Source: Trichomonas vaginalis G3
Lineage: Eukaryota; Parabasalia; Trichomonadida; Trichomonadidae
Direction of reading: 5' to 3'
Length of the DNA stretch: 64,000 bases
Assembly: GCF_026262505.1 (NCBI RefSeq)
Contig: NC_067203.1
Location: 5,270,001 to 5,334,000 of the forward strand
Part shown: positions 11,397-21,500 of the stretch, piece after piece
How positions within the stretch are numbered: the stretch's first letter is position 1
Layout of the letters: each line of letters opens with the position of its first letter
The notes under the pieces: generated by a model
Database searches by the model: none
Seen by the model: only the letters and a program-made list of their open reading frames with translations
Told to the model about the DNA's origin: nothing
Program-made: the position numbers and the translations under genes

Positions 11397-12903
11397 TTAC
11401 TCTTCCTTTAAACTTCTTTGTGCCAAATTTAATATTGCCTTCAAAGATGGAATAAGGACATTAGGTTCAATCCTTCGGCTTTCGACAATTTCCAAAATGT
11501 GTTGAATTAATTTCAAACATTCATCGTGTTTTGAAGCTCTTTGCTCAACAATCTGATTACCTGCCCTTGTAAGAATTCTTACTGCTCTTTCTTCATTCAA
11601 AACATTAGCGACTTGAACCTTAATAATCGCATTTGGAATCACAACAGTGATGAGAGTTATGACGATGTCATCAATGCGCTCATTTTTCTTACCCAAGAAA
11701 AATGTTTGCTTTAATTGATGAAAGTGTGATTCTGCAATGTTATTCGTGGAATCACCTTCTCCACGATATAACATCATCCAATGTTCTTTGGTTCTTCTCC
11801 ATTGTTTATCGAAATACTTCAAAGCGCGCGGTTCTTCTTCTTCTAACATTGTTGTCAAGAACTCATATGTTTCATCAGACTCTTCAGCCAGCTTTTCTGC
11901 ATTCGTTGCATCTGCACGTAATGTCAAAAAGTCCATTGCTAAATAGAAGTTCTCAAAATTCTGTGGATTGTCAAAATAGCTTCCAACTTTTGCACATGCG
12001 CGTAAAACATGCACAGCGCACCAACTGAGCTGCGCAAGAGGAAATCCGTCCAATTGCGCGAGCAATGTTTAGCGCACAGCCAGCGCTCCAATGCTGTGGA
12101 TCCAGGTGCGCAAACTCACAGAATTTCACCAAACATTCTTGAATTTTTCAGATGTCTGAGGGTTCACTAAAAAATAGCAAAAGGGGAAAATTGTGTTTTG
12201 ACTTGTTTTCATTGTTACTGCAAACAATTGGATCTTTCCTTTAATTAAAGAATGAGTGGAATCGACGTGGAGAGGGTTATCAATGCTATGCACCAATTCT
12301 TTTGCAGCAAAAGGTGCATATATGATTGTAAACTCGGAAAAATCTCCATTGTAATCAAAATTGAACGAGATCATCTGGGCACTCTTCCTGTAAATTATTC
12401 AAAAATGCTTCCAAAGAAGTGTAAGGATCGTTTGATAATCTTTGTGCAATAATCTCATCAAGGCGATAAAATTTGTGCTTTAAAGCATCAGTAGACTGCG
12501 CGAAAAGTTTCATCGTTTCTTTGTTATTCGTATCAATTCCGAACTTATCAAAAAATGCTTTTTGAGCAAGAAATTGCTTTCCACCGTTTTTAATATAAAG
12601 TTCGATCCATTTTTGATAAAATTTACTCGCGTAATGTGAACCCATTTCAACTCCTATATGATGGCAATGTTCTTCATTAACTTTGCTTATAGTAAACACT
12701 CCATTTTGTTCTTCAACCCTAAATTTTGCCATGCATAGGGGATACGAACATGAATAAGTGACATATTGCTTTGGAGATCCCGTTCTTCTTCTGTATGGGA
12801 CACCGCCCTTGACTTCCTGTTTAATACCAAAAGCAATAAGCTCCTCTAAGTCCACCGAAATCAGAAAAATGAAGTGATTTTGAAAAGAGTTAACAAAATT
12901 CAA
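11397..12903 (-). pseudogene. MULE (Mutator-like) transposase, decayed
   Basis: Three frame-shifted pieces read in order on the minus strand. The first (about 12355-12903) has a FAR1/WRKY-GCM1-type zinc-binding signature: YSCSYPLCMAKF then EEHCHH. The second (about 12126-12374) carries the first catalytic Asp in PLHVDSTHSLIKGK. The third (11397-12065) has the helical insertion and the last acidic residue in NNIAESHFHQLK. This is the order expected for a MULE transposase. At least two frame breaks and the lack of an ATG at the head mark it as non-functional. No terminal inverted repeats were found; the 121-bp tandem repeats lie beyond its 3' side. Confidence 0.8.
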
Positions 12904-13389
12904 ATCACATCAAAAACAAAAACACATAAAAAATATTTTATTATACTCATTCGAAATTAAAAATAATAAAATTTATATATATTAATTTCATTAAATCAAG
13001 GTTAAAAATCTCACCGGAAAAATAACCTCAGTGTGATAAATTTATCACCGGAAAAATTTACAATAAGGTTAATACCGAAAATATCGAAAAATAAACATTT
13101 AAGGTTAATTTAAGAGTATGCACTTTTGTCACCTACTCTTGAATTTATTAATTTGTCTCAATTTCAGTATTATAAATTTTTATAATTTCAATATTTTGAA
13201 ATACACTTTTTAATATTTCAATATTTATGATATTTCAATGTATTAAGTGGTCTCAAATTGAGCTTCTCAAATATAAGTTGGCCTATTCAAATAATAAAAT
13301 TAAATAATATTTAAAATAATAAATAAAAGTGATTGAGGTCATAGCAAAACGGCTGTTTGGAGGCAGTTAGGAGCTAGCGGTTGAAGCGA

Positions 13390-13580
13390 TAACATTCACA
13401 GCCAACATCTACGGTCCAGCGGCAGCATTCAAGGGCAACATCTACAATCAAGCTGCAGCAAGGAACTACGGCAGGTCAAGCGGCATCATTCAAAGCCAAC
13501 ATCTACAATCAAGCAGCATTAAGGGGCTACAGTAGGTCAAGCTGCAGCATGGAGCTACAGCATCAAGGTGCTACGGCAAG
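13390..13580. repeat. Imperfect GC-richer repeats next to Polinton
   Basis: The unit CATTCAnnGCCAACATCTAC occurs at about 13393, 13427 and 13488, interspersed with CAAGC(T/A)GCAGCA and GCTACGGCAGGTCAAGC-like phrases. The block ends about 60 bp before the Polinton inverted repeat begins. The rest of the 12904-13638 gap is AT-rich and holds no gene that could be supported. Confidence 0.65.
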
Positions 13581-13638
13581 TTAAAGATCAGTCAGATCTG
13601 GAAATATCTTTTTCAGGATTTCATTTGTCATGAAAAGC

Positions 13639-14512
13639 AGTTAGTATCCCTATCTTGGGTACGGCGGCACTGCGTTCCACCTTACCCAAGATAACGGTTT
13701 GACACTTTACGAAACCGGTAACGTATATTTTACAACACAACCATAACACCAACTTAACCTTAAATATTTACAAAACCATCTGACACATAAACGACTTCAC
13801 TAACGACTTCACTAACGAATTCACTACCATCCTCACTAAATAAAAAATAACCTTATTTTATTTATTTTCCAACTTTTTTATTTCATTACAAAGACATGTC
13901 TGACTACATTTACTATGACTCTTTCCCAGAACGTTTCCGTGAACTATTCAAAACTCAAGTAAAACTGAGAAACATGCATTTTAACAAAGACAGACCCATT
14001 GACGATGAAAGAAACCCTAAATATATTATAATACCTTATGATGCTAAATTTATTGCATACATTCCTTATGGTCGCAGAGGAACGAAAACTATTTCAACAA
14101 AGACGAAAAATTATTTCTGGAGCGATGAAGAAAATTGCCTTATCTACATAAATGCATACTTAAATAAAGCTACATATTGTACAAAAGAAGGTTGGACTGG
14201 ATTTGAGCTCTAAATATACGACGACGATGGAAACAGACGTTGTGTATACCCATACGATAATATGTACCATTGTTTTCATCAAGCATTAAACGAATACATA
14301 GTCAGTAAGGGTCTCATTCCTGTTGAGTAGAAATGTTATATTTTTGTTCTGTCATTTATATAAAAATAAACTTAAAAATAAATGATATCACTACCCTCAC
14401 ACGTATGAAAACATAGCACAAAAATAAATTTAGGTGAAGTGGTGAAATCTCACCTCTTTTTTCACCTCTTTTTTCACCCTGTTGAATTCATTGCTTTATA
14501 ACTCTCTTCCTT
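13639..14512 (+). repeat. Polinton 1 left terminal inverted repeat
   Basis: Pairs with 34493-35351. The first 10 bp (AGTTAGTATC) are shared. Next comes a hairpin (arms TATCTTGGGTA at 13651 and its complement ending at 13693) enclosing the loop sequence GGCACTGCG, then a long nearly identical stretch carrying a small gene. The repeat ends at its inner edge inside the 3' ends of flanking genes, around the shared ATAACTCTCTTCCT. Confidence 0.9.
13896..14213 (+). CDS. Polinton TIR-borne small protein, left copy
   Basis: A gene carried inside the terminal inverted repeat, hence present twice in the element (second copy at 34673-35029, minus strand). The product is a small Tyr- and Arg-rich protein (MSDYIYYDSFPERFRELF at the N-terminus) without a family I recognise. 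Nearby AT-rich DNA at 13850-13895 could hold its promoter. Genes inside Polinton repeats are unusual enough to suggest a role tied to element ends or early expression, but this is inference. This copy looks broken compared with its twin. Confidence 0.6.
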   Translation: MSDYIYYDSFPERFRELFKTQVKLRNMHFNKDRPIDDERNPKYIIIPYDAKFIAYIPYGRRGTKTISTKTKNYFWSDEENCLIYINAYLNKATYCTKEGWTGFEL

Positions 14513-14741
14513 TCTCCAACTCTTCTAACTTCTTCTTAAGTTCAGCAATGTTGTCCTCATGAAGTTTAATCTTCCTTAATATACCTTCTCTATCTAATGG
14601 TTGCTTTATCTTTCTAAACTGAACTCTACCATCCTTCATAGTATGAATGTAAAAACCTTCTGGAATAGTTCCTGATTTAATGTATTCTACCAAAAACTTT
14701 TGTTTCATTGCTTCAGTGACTTTAGTCGTCATTTCAATCAA
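14496..14741 (-). CDS. Polinton small coiled-coil protein (81 aa)
   Basis: Starts MIEMTTKVTEAMKQKF, has a short beta-rich middle (GFYIHTMKDGRVQFRKIKQP) and ends in a charged leucine-heptad helix (ILRKIKLHEDNIAELKKKLEELEKG), probably a coiled coil. The middle resembles the N-terminal segment of the 142-aa protein at 16880-17308 (YVSQSKDGKIYVRKRKVP), so the two may be related. Its 3' end falls at the inner edge of the left terminal repeat. Function unknown; a small structural or scaffold role next to the capsid gene is a guess. Confidence 0.6.
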   Translation of the reverse strand: MIEMTTKVTEAMKQKFLVEYIKSGTIPEGFYIHTMKDGRVQFRKIKQPLDREGILRKIKLHEDNIAELKKKLEELEKGREL

Positions 14742-14780
14742 ATAAAAATTTTAATATTAAATAAAAATAACGTTATTTTT

Positions 14781-15149
14781 TCAGTAAGGAAACGCAGGAG
14801 TTTTACGATTTATTTGAGGAGTAGGTTCTGGTTTAAATGTTGGAGTCGGTTTAGGAGTTGACTTTTGAACAGGAGTTTGTACTTCCATAGGTTCAGGAGT
14901 CATTGAAGGTTTTGCTTGTGAAGGCGTTGGTTTTGACGTTGGTTTTGGCGAAGGTGTTGGAGTTTGTTTAACTTCAGCTACTTCAGTATTATTTACAACA
15001 TTTGCTTTATTTCTTTTCAACATCATAACTGCTCCTGCTGTAGCTAGCAAACCTAGTGGGAGACCATATCTTATATAAGGACTTGACCAAATGCTATTTT
15101 TGACAGGAGCTGGTGGAACACCTAACTTGGTGAGACTGCTCTTTGCCAT
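14781..15149 (-). CDS. Polinton membrane protein with Pro/Thr-rich tail
   Basis: A 122-aa product with a single predicted transmembrane helix near residues 30-46 (YGLPLGLLATAGAVMML) followed by a basic patch and a long Pro/Thr/Lys/Ser-rich tail (TPTPSPKPTSKPTPSQ type). Such one-pass proteins with extended tails are common among minor virion proteins of PRD1-adenovirus lineage elements. The gene follows a 42-aa gene and the capsid gene on the same strand, overlapping the former by 28 bp, which suggests co-expression in a virion module. Confidence 0.7.
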   Translation of the reverse strand: MAKSSLTKLGVPPAPVKNSIWSSPYIRYGLPLGLLATAGAVMMLKRNKANVVNNTEVAEVKQTPTPSPKPTSKPTPSQAKPSMTPEPMEVQTPVQKSTPKPTPTFKPEPTPQINRKTPAFPY

Positions 15150-15250
15150 TGTGCAGCTCGTAAGAAATATTCAATAGGTGCTCCATAATCGTTTGGTAAA
15201 GTTTGTTTCATAGATGGTGAAGGTTCACGAGAGCTTGATGAAGAACTCAT
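15122..15250 (-). CDS. Small Ser-rich Polinton protein (42 aa)
   Basis: A short frame that begins with ATG at 15250 and ends at 15122, overlapping the next gene by 28 bp in another frame. It encodes MSSSSSSREPSPSMKQ followed by a more ordered stretch ending QWQRAVSPS. It fills an otherwise empty gap between the capsid gene and the membrane-protein gene, and tight overlap is typical of this element. No homology is known to me. Confidence 0.5.
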   Translation of the reverse strand: MSSSSSSREPSPSMKQTLPNDYGAPIEYFLRAAQWQRAVSPS

Positions 15251-15280
15251 TTATAAGCTTTAAAAATAAACGTTCATCCC

Positions 15281-16852
15281 TTATTCCTCACTGTCGTCCG
15301 TGGCTAAGTTATAGTCATCTAATCTTATTATGGGGATGCCTGACTGTCTTACCTGAATGGCAAAGCAGCAATCCCTCATAAATCCAATAAGTGGCTTTGG
15401 TACATTTTCAGTTGCTAGTTCAATAGGTCCTTTAACAGACAATTTGTATGTTATTGGAGCAGTAGATGTTTGACCTTGCTGGAAGCAAAAGTCCACTTCT
15501 GTTGGAAAACCACATAAGAAATGTGTGTTGTCATAGCTATCCCATTTATGTTCCACACTCATCATCACCAATGACCTCATAACATCTTCATTAAATCCTA
15601 TCATATCATTGTTTGTATTGCAGGCGTTCGCAACCATTTCATAAAATACAGGTCCATATGATTTTTCAGGTTCTGCAGGCATATTTCCATAAGCTCCCAT
15701 GGAAAGCTGAAGATATTTAAACTTAGGGTTCTCAAAATTAACATAATAGTTGTCTTTCTTTCTAAATAGTGCCCAAATACTTTTAACATTAATAGGCGTA
15801 TAAGCTGCTGTAAATGTTGCACTTGAACTATCTGTATTCTTTGAGAATGAACCGTCCATAGGAATCCAATCCATAACTTTAACAGGAAAACATAAAGCCT
15901 CGTTTGTATAATGTTCTACAAGTTCTGTATAAATGTTAGGGTCTAAAGAGAATGACTTTGGATGAATGAAACATTCATTAAAATCCATCTTTGTTCGAAA
16001 TAGTTGCTGGGTTACAGTTGTAATAGTAACTGTTCCACTAGCTTCTACTGCCTTCGTTATCATAGTGAATGGTTCATTCCATGGAACAAATTTATTTGGC
16101 GGTGAATTTGAATCTGAAGCAAATGCAACTTTAAGAGTTGGATTGAAAGCAATGATATCATTTACAGATATAGATGTGCATTGTAAGGCGTCGCTACTGA
16201 ACTTTACTTTAAGCTGAATGTTTCCTGCAAAAGCTGGAATAAATCGAATAGCTTCTAATGGAAGGAATCTTCTAACAGGAATTCTTAAACGAAGCTTAAA
16301 ATCAAATGATTTTCCTGCTGTAATTGGACCACTAACAATTTGTCCTGTTCTGCATGTTCCCGAATGACTCCATACATCTTCATGTCGAGTCTTTGAGAAA
16401 ACATCTACTTTCTTTATTTGTTCGGTAGTTTGTGAGTTTGAAGTTATATATGCTTCTTCTCTTGCGTTGTCTTGAGAATATACGATACGACCATTTGCAA
16501 GGATTTGATATCCAGCAACTGCATAGAAAGCGTCATCGAAACCAATCCAAAATCCTGGTGGGTTTGTTTTATTGGAACCTGAACCAATTTCTTTATCTGC
16601 AATAAATTGACCTTCCATTTTATACGTAATGAATGTATTGTAAAGGTCCAACATATTTTCACCAGGAGGTGAGAGATTGAATGTTACCCATGTGTTATCT
16701 TTAGCAGTTCCAGGTTGTGATGGAATCTTTGCGTCAGAATATTTTCTATTAGTGTCACCAATTTGAACTGCATTGTCTATGATATCGAAATATGAGCGAA
16801 TCTGATGAATATGCTCTGCTGGAGTAAATTCGTTTAGCTGTTCGTTCTGCAT
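15281..16852 (-). CDS. Probable Polinton major capsid protein
   Basis: A 523-aa beta-rich protein and the largest structural-type gene of the left arm. It starts with a short helix (FTPAEHIHQIRSYFDIIDNA) and continues with strands typical of jelly-roll proteins, including FDFKLRLRIPVRRFLPLEAI then IPAFAGNIQLKVKF. Length (about 500 aa) and position near the end of the element in a same-strand cluster fit the double-jelly-roll major capsid protein of Polintons, related to those of PRD1-adenovirus lineage viruses. There is no short diagnostic motif, so the call rests on size, composition and context. Frame looks intact. Confidence 0.7.
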   Translation of the reverse strand: MQNEQLNEFTPAEHIHQIRSYFDIIDNAVQIGDTNRKYSDAKIPSQPGTAKDNTWVTFNLSPPGENMLDLYNTFITYKMEGQFIADKEIGSGSNKTNPPGFWIGFDDAFYAVAGYQILANGRIVYSQDNAREEAYITSNSQTTEQIKKVDVFSKTRHEDVWSHSGTCRTGQIVSGPITAGKSFDFKLRLRIPVRRFLPLEAIRFIPAFAGNIQLKVKFSSDALQCTSISVNDIIAFNPTLKVAFASDSNSPPNKFVPWNEPFTMITKAVEASGTVTITTVTQQLFRTKMDFNECFIHPKSFSLDPNIYTELVEHYTNEALCFPVKVMDWIPMDGSFSKNTDSSSATFTAAYTPINVKSIWALFRKKDNYYVNFENPKFKYLQLSMGAYGNMPAEPEKSYGPVFYEMVANACNTNNDMIGFNEDVMRSLVMMSVEHKWDSYDNTHFLCGFPTEVDFCFQQGQTSTAPITYKLSVKGPIELATENVPKPLIGFMRDCCFAIQVRQSGIPIIRLDDYNLATDDSEE

Positions 16853-16879
16853 GTATTTACTCCAGATAAAAATATCTAT

Positions 16880-17308
16880 TTACTTCATTATTCTCACTCT
16901 TCTTCTTGGCATTCGTGGTGGAAGTTGTTTCTTGACATTTTCAATGAACTGTACATTCTCTTTTGTCTCAACTTCTTTTACTGGTGGGTCAGGGTTCTTT
17001 GACTCGGTTTGCTTTTCAATGAAATTCACGAACTTTGCAATAAGCTCTTGGTTCGTTATTGAAAGTACATCTGGCTTCTTTTCTTCTTGTTCTTTTGGTG
17101 GCTCAGTTTGAACAGAAGGTTTTATATGGGCTTCGCCCTCAGTGCCATGCACCTTAATGTTGTCGCTTTCTGCATTCGCTAATGGAACCTTTCTTTTTCT
17201 TACGTATATTTTACCATCTTTACTCTGACTTACGTAATAGAAAGGATGTTGTATTCCTCTTGCGTCATTTAATATAATAGACTCTCGCTCTGATTTTGAC
17301 AAGCTCAT
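16880..17308 (-). CDS. Polinton hypothetical protein (142 aa)
   Basis: The N-terminal half (MSLSKSERESIILNDARGIQ, then a YYVSQSKDGKIYVRKRKVP stretch) resembles a small beta-hairpin also seen in the 81-aa protein at 14496-14741. The middle is low-complexity and acidic or Pro-rich (about residues 55-80), and the C-terminus is strongly basic (RMPRRRVRIMK), which could bind DNA or the capsid interior. A GGGCTTCGCCC palindrome at 17128-17138 lies inside its coding sequence. It lies just upstream of the capsid gene on the same strand, 27 bp away. Function not known. Confidence 0.65.
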   Translation of the reverse strand: MSLSKSERESIILNDARGIQHPFYYVSQSKDGKIYVRKRKVPLANAESDNIKVHGTEGEAHIKPSVQTEPPKEQEEKKPDVLSITNQELIAKFVNFIEKQTESKNPDPPVKEVETKENVQFIENVKKQLPPRMPRRRVRIMK

Positions 17309-17353
17309 TTTACATCGGTTAAAGTTTTAATTTTGTTTTTTATCTGCAGTCAC

Positions 17354-17626
17354 ATGACTCAGACAAGCCCTACGGACAAGACTCAAGGGGTCATAGATGT
17401 TGAAGCATTGAAGAAAGAAATTCGTGAGCAAATTTTATCCGAACTGAAGGAACAAAAACAAGAACAAAAGCCAGAGAGACCAAAGAGAAAACTTAGTGAA
17501 AAACAACTTGCTGCATTAGCTGCTGGAAGACAAAAGAACCCATGTTTGCTGGCGAAGAAAGCTAGAGAAGAAGCAAAAGCAAAGGAAGAACAAAAAGCTA
17601 AAGAAGCTGAAGCAAAGAAAGAGTAA
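17354..17626 (+). CDS. Polinton Lys/Glu-rich coiled-coil protein
   Basis: Starts at the ATG at 17354 (MTQTSPTDKTQG); the frame is open further upstream but without an ATG. The product is about 90 aa with a helical middle (EALKKEIREQILSELKEQKQEQ), a short basic motif (RPKRKLSEKQLAALAAGRQKN) and an Ala/Lys/Glu helix to the end. The RKLSEKQLAALAAGRQ part resembles basic nucleic-acid-binding segments, which is weak evidence. It is divergent from the 142-aa gene and 24 bp upstream of the 285-aa gene on the same strand, so probably co-transcribed with it. Confidence 0.65.
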   Translation: MTQTSPTDKTQGVIDVEALKKEIREQILSELKEQKQEQKPERPKRKLSEKQLAALAAGRQKNPCLLAKKAREEAKAKEEQKAKEAEAKKE

Positions 17627-17650
17627 ATGGTTTATTTTTATCCGAACTAA

Positions 17651-18508
17651 ATGTATAGACAAATACCTTTATCTGTTGCGTTCAGTAGTGAAAACCCTGA
17701 CGTCAAAATAAAGGGGAACAGAGTAACGTTTAAGTTTCCAACAGACTGGATTGTGAACATAAATGAAGAGAAGTACATTGGCATAACATCTATGTATATA
17801 ACACGTGCTTTCAGAAAGGTTGACTTTATACTTCAAGTCGAGATAGAAAATGACGAACAGTCTTTAAGCGCCCAAAACATTCACATATACAAATACTTTA
17901 AAGACGATACAACATTGCAACAATGTATGATTTCATTTAATGAGATGTTCGAGAAAAAGTTCAACATTGAAGTACAAACTTTACAGCCTTTACGTGAGTT
18001 TCTTGCACAACTGAAAGAAGAAGGTAGTCAGCCACAACTTATAGACTTTCATTATGAATTTAATGAAAATGAAGATGGAACACATGACTGTCAGTTTGTT
18101 GTATTCTCACCATTCAATGAAGTCGCTAAAGAGAAAGAAAATCCATTACGTATAAGATTTCAAATCTCTGAACCAAGTGATGATTTCAAGAATGTTTTCA
18201 ATTATGATGCAATGCTTCCGAGGAAAAATGAATTTTCAAAGATTGTAACACCTGACATTTGGGATAGAAAGCAAGCTATATTATATTCAAACTTAAGTAA
18301 GGGAGTTGAAAATGAGTTCATTGGTCATACAAGAAATTCACCATTACCAAATCCTAAATACTATAAATTAACTGGCTTCAATCGTGAGTTTTGGATAGAC
18401 ATGTACTCAACTCACGACCATAAATGTCCAGTGTTCTTGCCTCCAGACCATAAGGACTGTCTCTACATTGAAGCACAACTCTTAAACTCTACCATCGCAG
18501 TATTGTAA
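17651..18508 (+). CDS. Polinton virion-type protein, family A (285 aa)
   Basis: Starts MYRQIPLSVAFSSENPD. A beta-rich protein belonging to a family that recurs in this window: the products at 29916-30680, 32878-33396 and 38401-39249 share the same plan, a short N-terminal region, a strand like FPTDWIVNINEEKYIGI (compare YEYPRHWVEYVGGEKAIEI and FDYPLRWLRDPSVTQAIGF) and, in the long ones, a C-terminal segment like CLYIEAQLLNS. A family of related virion surface proteins (penton, spike or fibre-base) is a reasonable inference. No enzyme motif is seen. It is followed by a short gap holding a GGGCTTCGCCC palindrome at 18519-18529, between this gene and the convergent polymerase gene. Confidence 0.7.
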   Translation: MYRQIPLSVAFSSENPDVKIKGNRVTFKFPTDWIVNINEEKYIGITSMYITRAFRKVDFILQVEIENDEQSLSAQNIHIYKYFKDDTTLQQCMISFNEMFEKKFNIEVQTLQPLREFLAQLKEEGSQPQLIDFHYEFNENEDGTHDCQFVVFSPFNEVAKEKENPLRIRFQISEPSDDFKNVFNYDAMLPRKNEFSKIVTPDIWDRKQAILYSNLSKGVENEFIGHTRNSPLPNPKYYKLTGFNREFWIDMYSTHDHKCPVFLPPDHKDCLYIEAQLLNSTIAVL

Positions 18509-18587
18509 ATGACCACATGGGCTTCGCCCTTGCCGCTAGTTTTATTTTTATCACGAATGACCTCATTGCTGACAAAAATAAATGACC

Positions 18588-21500
18588 TCAGAACTTCAAC
18601 TTACGAATAAAGCTTGTTTTAGTCGTTATTGAGAAGTTAAACTTCTCTTCAAAGCAAGGTTGACATGACTTACATAAGTCAAATCCAATCTCTTGACCGT
18701 CATAAAGTGCTTTATAAAGTTTCATGACACTGAACTCAGAGTCTTTGTCAAATTTTCCTTGTGGAACCATTAAACCTTTATCTTCATCATACAAACACTG
18801 AACAGAGTCAGGAAACATTTCATTAGCGGTTAAAGCAATAACATCTTGCTTCACGCCTTTCATTCTGCAGTGAAATGCAACTTCATTTAAATCATTCGTG
18901 AGTAAGTCTATGTAAGTCTTCTTTCCACAAAATATTGACTTGTATGCTAAACTTTGTTTATCTTTTGTGATTTCTGCAAAGTCGCTATGAAATTGACCAA
19001 GGTTTTTACCAATGAGAACTCTTCCATAACGTTTCTCAAACTCTTCAGCTAAACGAGGGATATCTTCATTGTAGAGATGCATACTGTCGGTATCGCTATA
19101 AAAGATGTCCATTCCTAAGTCCACAGCAGTACAGAATACTTCACACATTATTCTCTTCGACATAGACAGAATGTTAACACCAAGTGGACAAAAGTTAAAG
19201 TGTCTGCAAATGCTTTTCGTTAGCTTGAAAATAGTTTTATCTGAACCATCCAAACCTTCGAACTTCACTATATGGTTGTAGTTTCTGATGGCATATCTTA
19301 TAGCATCTTTGTCATCTACTATGGTTATTTTTGACTCAATAGGAGATAGAATAGTTTTGCCATAAATACTGTTCAGAATGAGCTTTATATTTTCTTGCAA
19401 AGGATTTCTTTCTTTCTTATACTTTAACCTTAACTCAAACAACTTCTTTACTTCATCTCTTATTCTAATATCTCTGTTTCCATCGTAATAGTATCCTTGC
19501 AACACTTCACATTTGACACCTTGATATTTTATGAGGTCTTGTAATGTTATATGGTCAACATACATTAAACAGCAAGTGTTTGAACTTCTGGGAACGTTAA
19601 GTTCTGGATTTAGTTCAGGGTCACAAACTATTAAAGGAAAGTGTCTATGTATTCCAATCTCTGTTATCTTAATGAGAACAAAGAAACCAGACATAAACTT
19701 TTCACCAATGGGTTCCTTTTGGTCGTCATCGAATAAATGTCTCATGAGATACTCTGTGCTTAACATTTCTTTCTTCATAACCTTTGGAATTCCTTCTAAA
19801 GTATAAAGTCTTGCTATAGCTGATGGATATAATGAAACAGCGTCGAAGTCAGCAATGAGTTTCTTTTCGCTCTTTTGTTTCATGTTATCTGACAACATAC
19901 ATCTTCCACCTTGAATGCATCTCGAAATAAATTCTCTTGGTTTATTTGAGAGGTCATATAAATTTCCATTCGGGAAGTACACTCTGTTCTCAAATAATTT
20001 GTTAGCAATTGAACAAATACTAACGTAGTCATAAACGTTTAAATCAAATTCTTTTAATATGTCATTGCGGAATTTAACAAAACCTTCTCTTAAAATTCTT
20101 ACATCTTGTTTGCAATAAAATGAGCTATATTTTTCTAAGTCGAAGTGGTTTTCATCTATTCTGCAACCTTTGATGGAATCTATGTTTTTCATAAATGTAT
20201 CTGCATCCTGGATAAACTTACATGCTTCAGAAATGACACCAGTTCTGTTGTCATTTGCTAACAAAGTACTGCTGTAGTAGTTATATGGAAATACTTCTTT
20301 CGGTCCTGTTTGTAAGTTAAACATAGCAGGAAATAGTTTAAGCTTCTTATTTATAACACTGTAAGAGTCTTTTATAATAATTGCCCGTCCTTTATATAAA
20401 CCAGTTATTTGCATTGTTCGTGAACCTTTAATGATGGGAGTTCCTTTCACTTCTGTCATGTGTCTTAAGATGAAGTTTATATCATAGCTGAGGTTATGGA
20501 AATATATTAAACTCTTGTCAGGAAGTCGCTCCAAAAATTCTGTTGCACAGTTTTGACCCCATATGCTTTCACTCACTGAACCATCTTCACTGTCGTAACA
20601 GATGTTAAAAGCTTTATGAAAGCCGTCTGTGCTACACTCAAAGTCAGCAAAGAAAACATGCTCAGGAATGAACTTACATTTAGTTTTATTTACTTCTTTT
20701 GACTCTGCTTTCTTCTTCAGTTGTACACAATACTTTGGAGCATATGTCAAATCTTTAAATGGTGCAAGGTTCTGTTTATATAAGTCAGTCGTATATGTGA
20801 AAAGTTCTCCATAAGAAATAGGTTCGAAATATTTGCACTCCCACAATGTTTTCATAACATCCCATAGCGGTGTAGTTCTATCCATGCGAACTACATATTT
20901 ATCTTCTCTCTTTGTATAAATCTTCATCTGTTTCTCAATGTTCATTCCACCACACTCCTTCAAGATTTCTATATAGTTGCGAATGAAATATGTTGTCATT
21001 GGAAGTCTTTCATTTAGCATGTAGTGGTCTTCAACAAGAAGTAAGTCAATAGTTCGAACAGTTTCACATTCTTTTGGTATATATCTCTTTATTTCATTAT
21101 GTCTTGAGTCATTGAAATAACCAATGGTAACATTAAATGCTATACCTGTTGCGTCAGAAATTTCTTGTACTTTACTTTGAGGAAAGTCTCTAACACGAAT
21201 GACTTCTCTCATGTGGTCAATAGTTTCTTCATTTACTCCAGCCTGAATGCAAGCATAAACGAAACAATTGTCTTCTGTCATAAGTGTTGCAGTTCTTTTG
21301 TTCAGTTCATTGAAGATTTGGTAGCGTTCAAGATTTATAGGTAATGTGCAAAGATACTTCCAGAACTGACCGCTTCTCTTCTTATAAAACTTCTTTTCAC
21401 CATTATCTTTCCAAAAGCTTTCTATAAGTGCTGGGTTTCCTGTTTGCTTAAGAGCTTCCAAAATGGCTTTCTGGTCATTTGTCAGTGTGCTTTCATCTCT

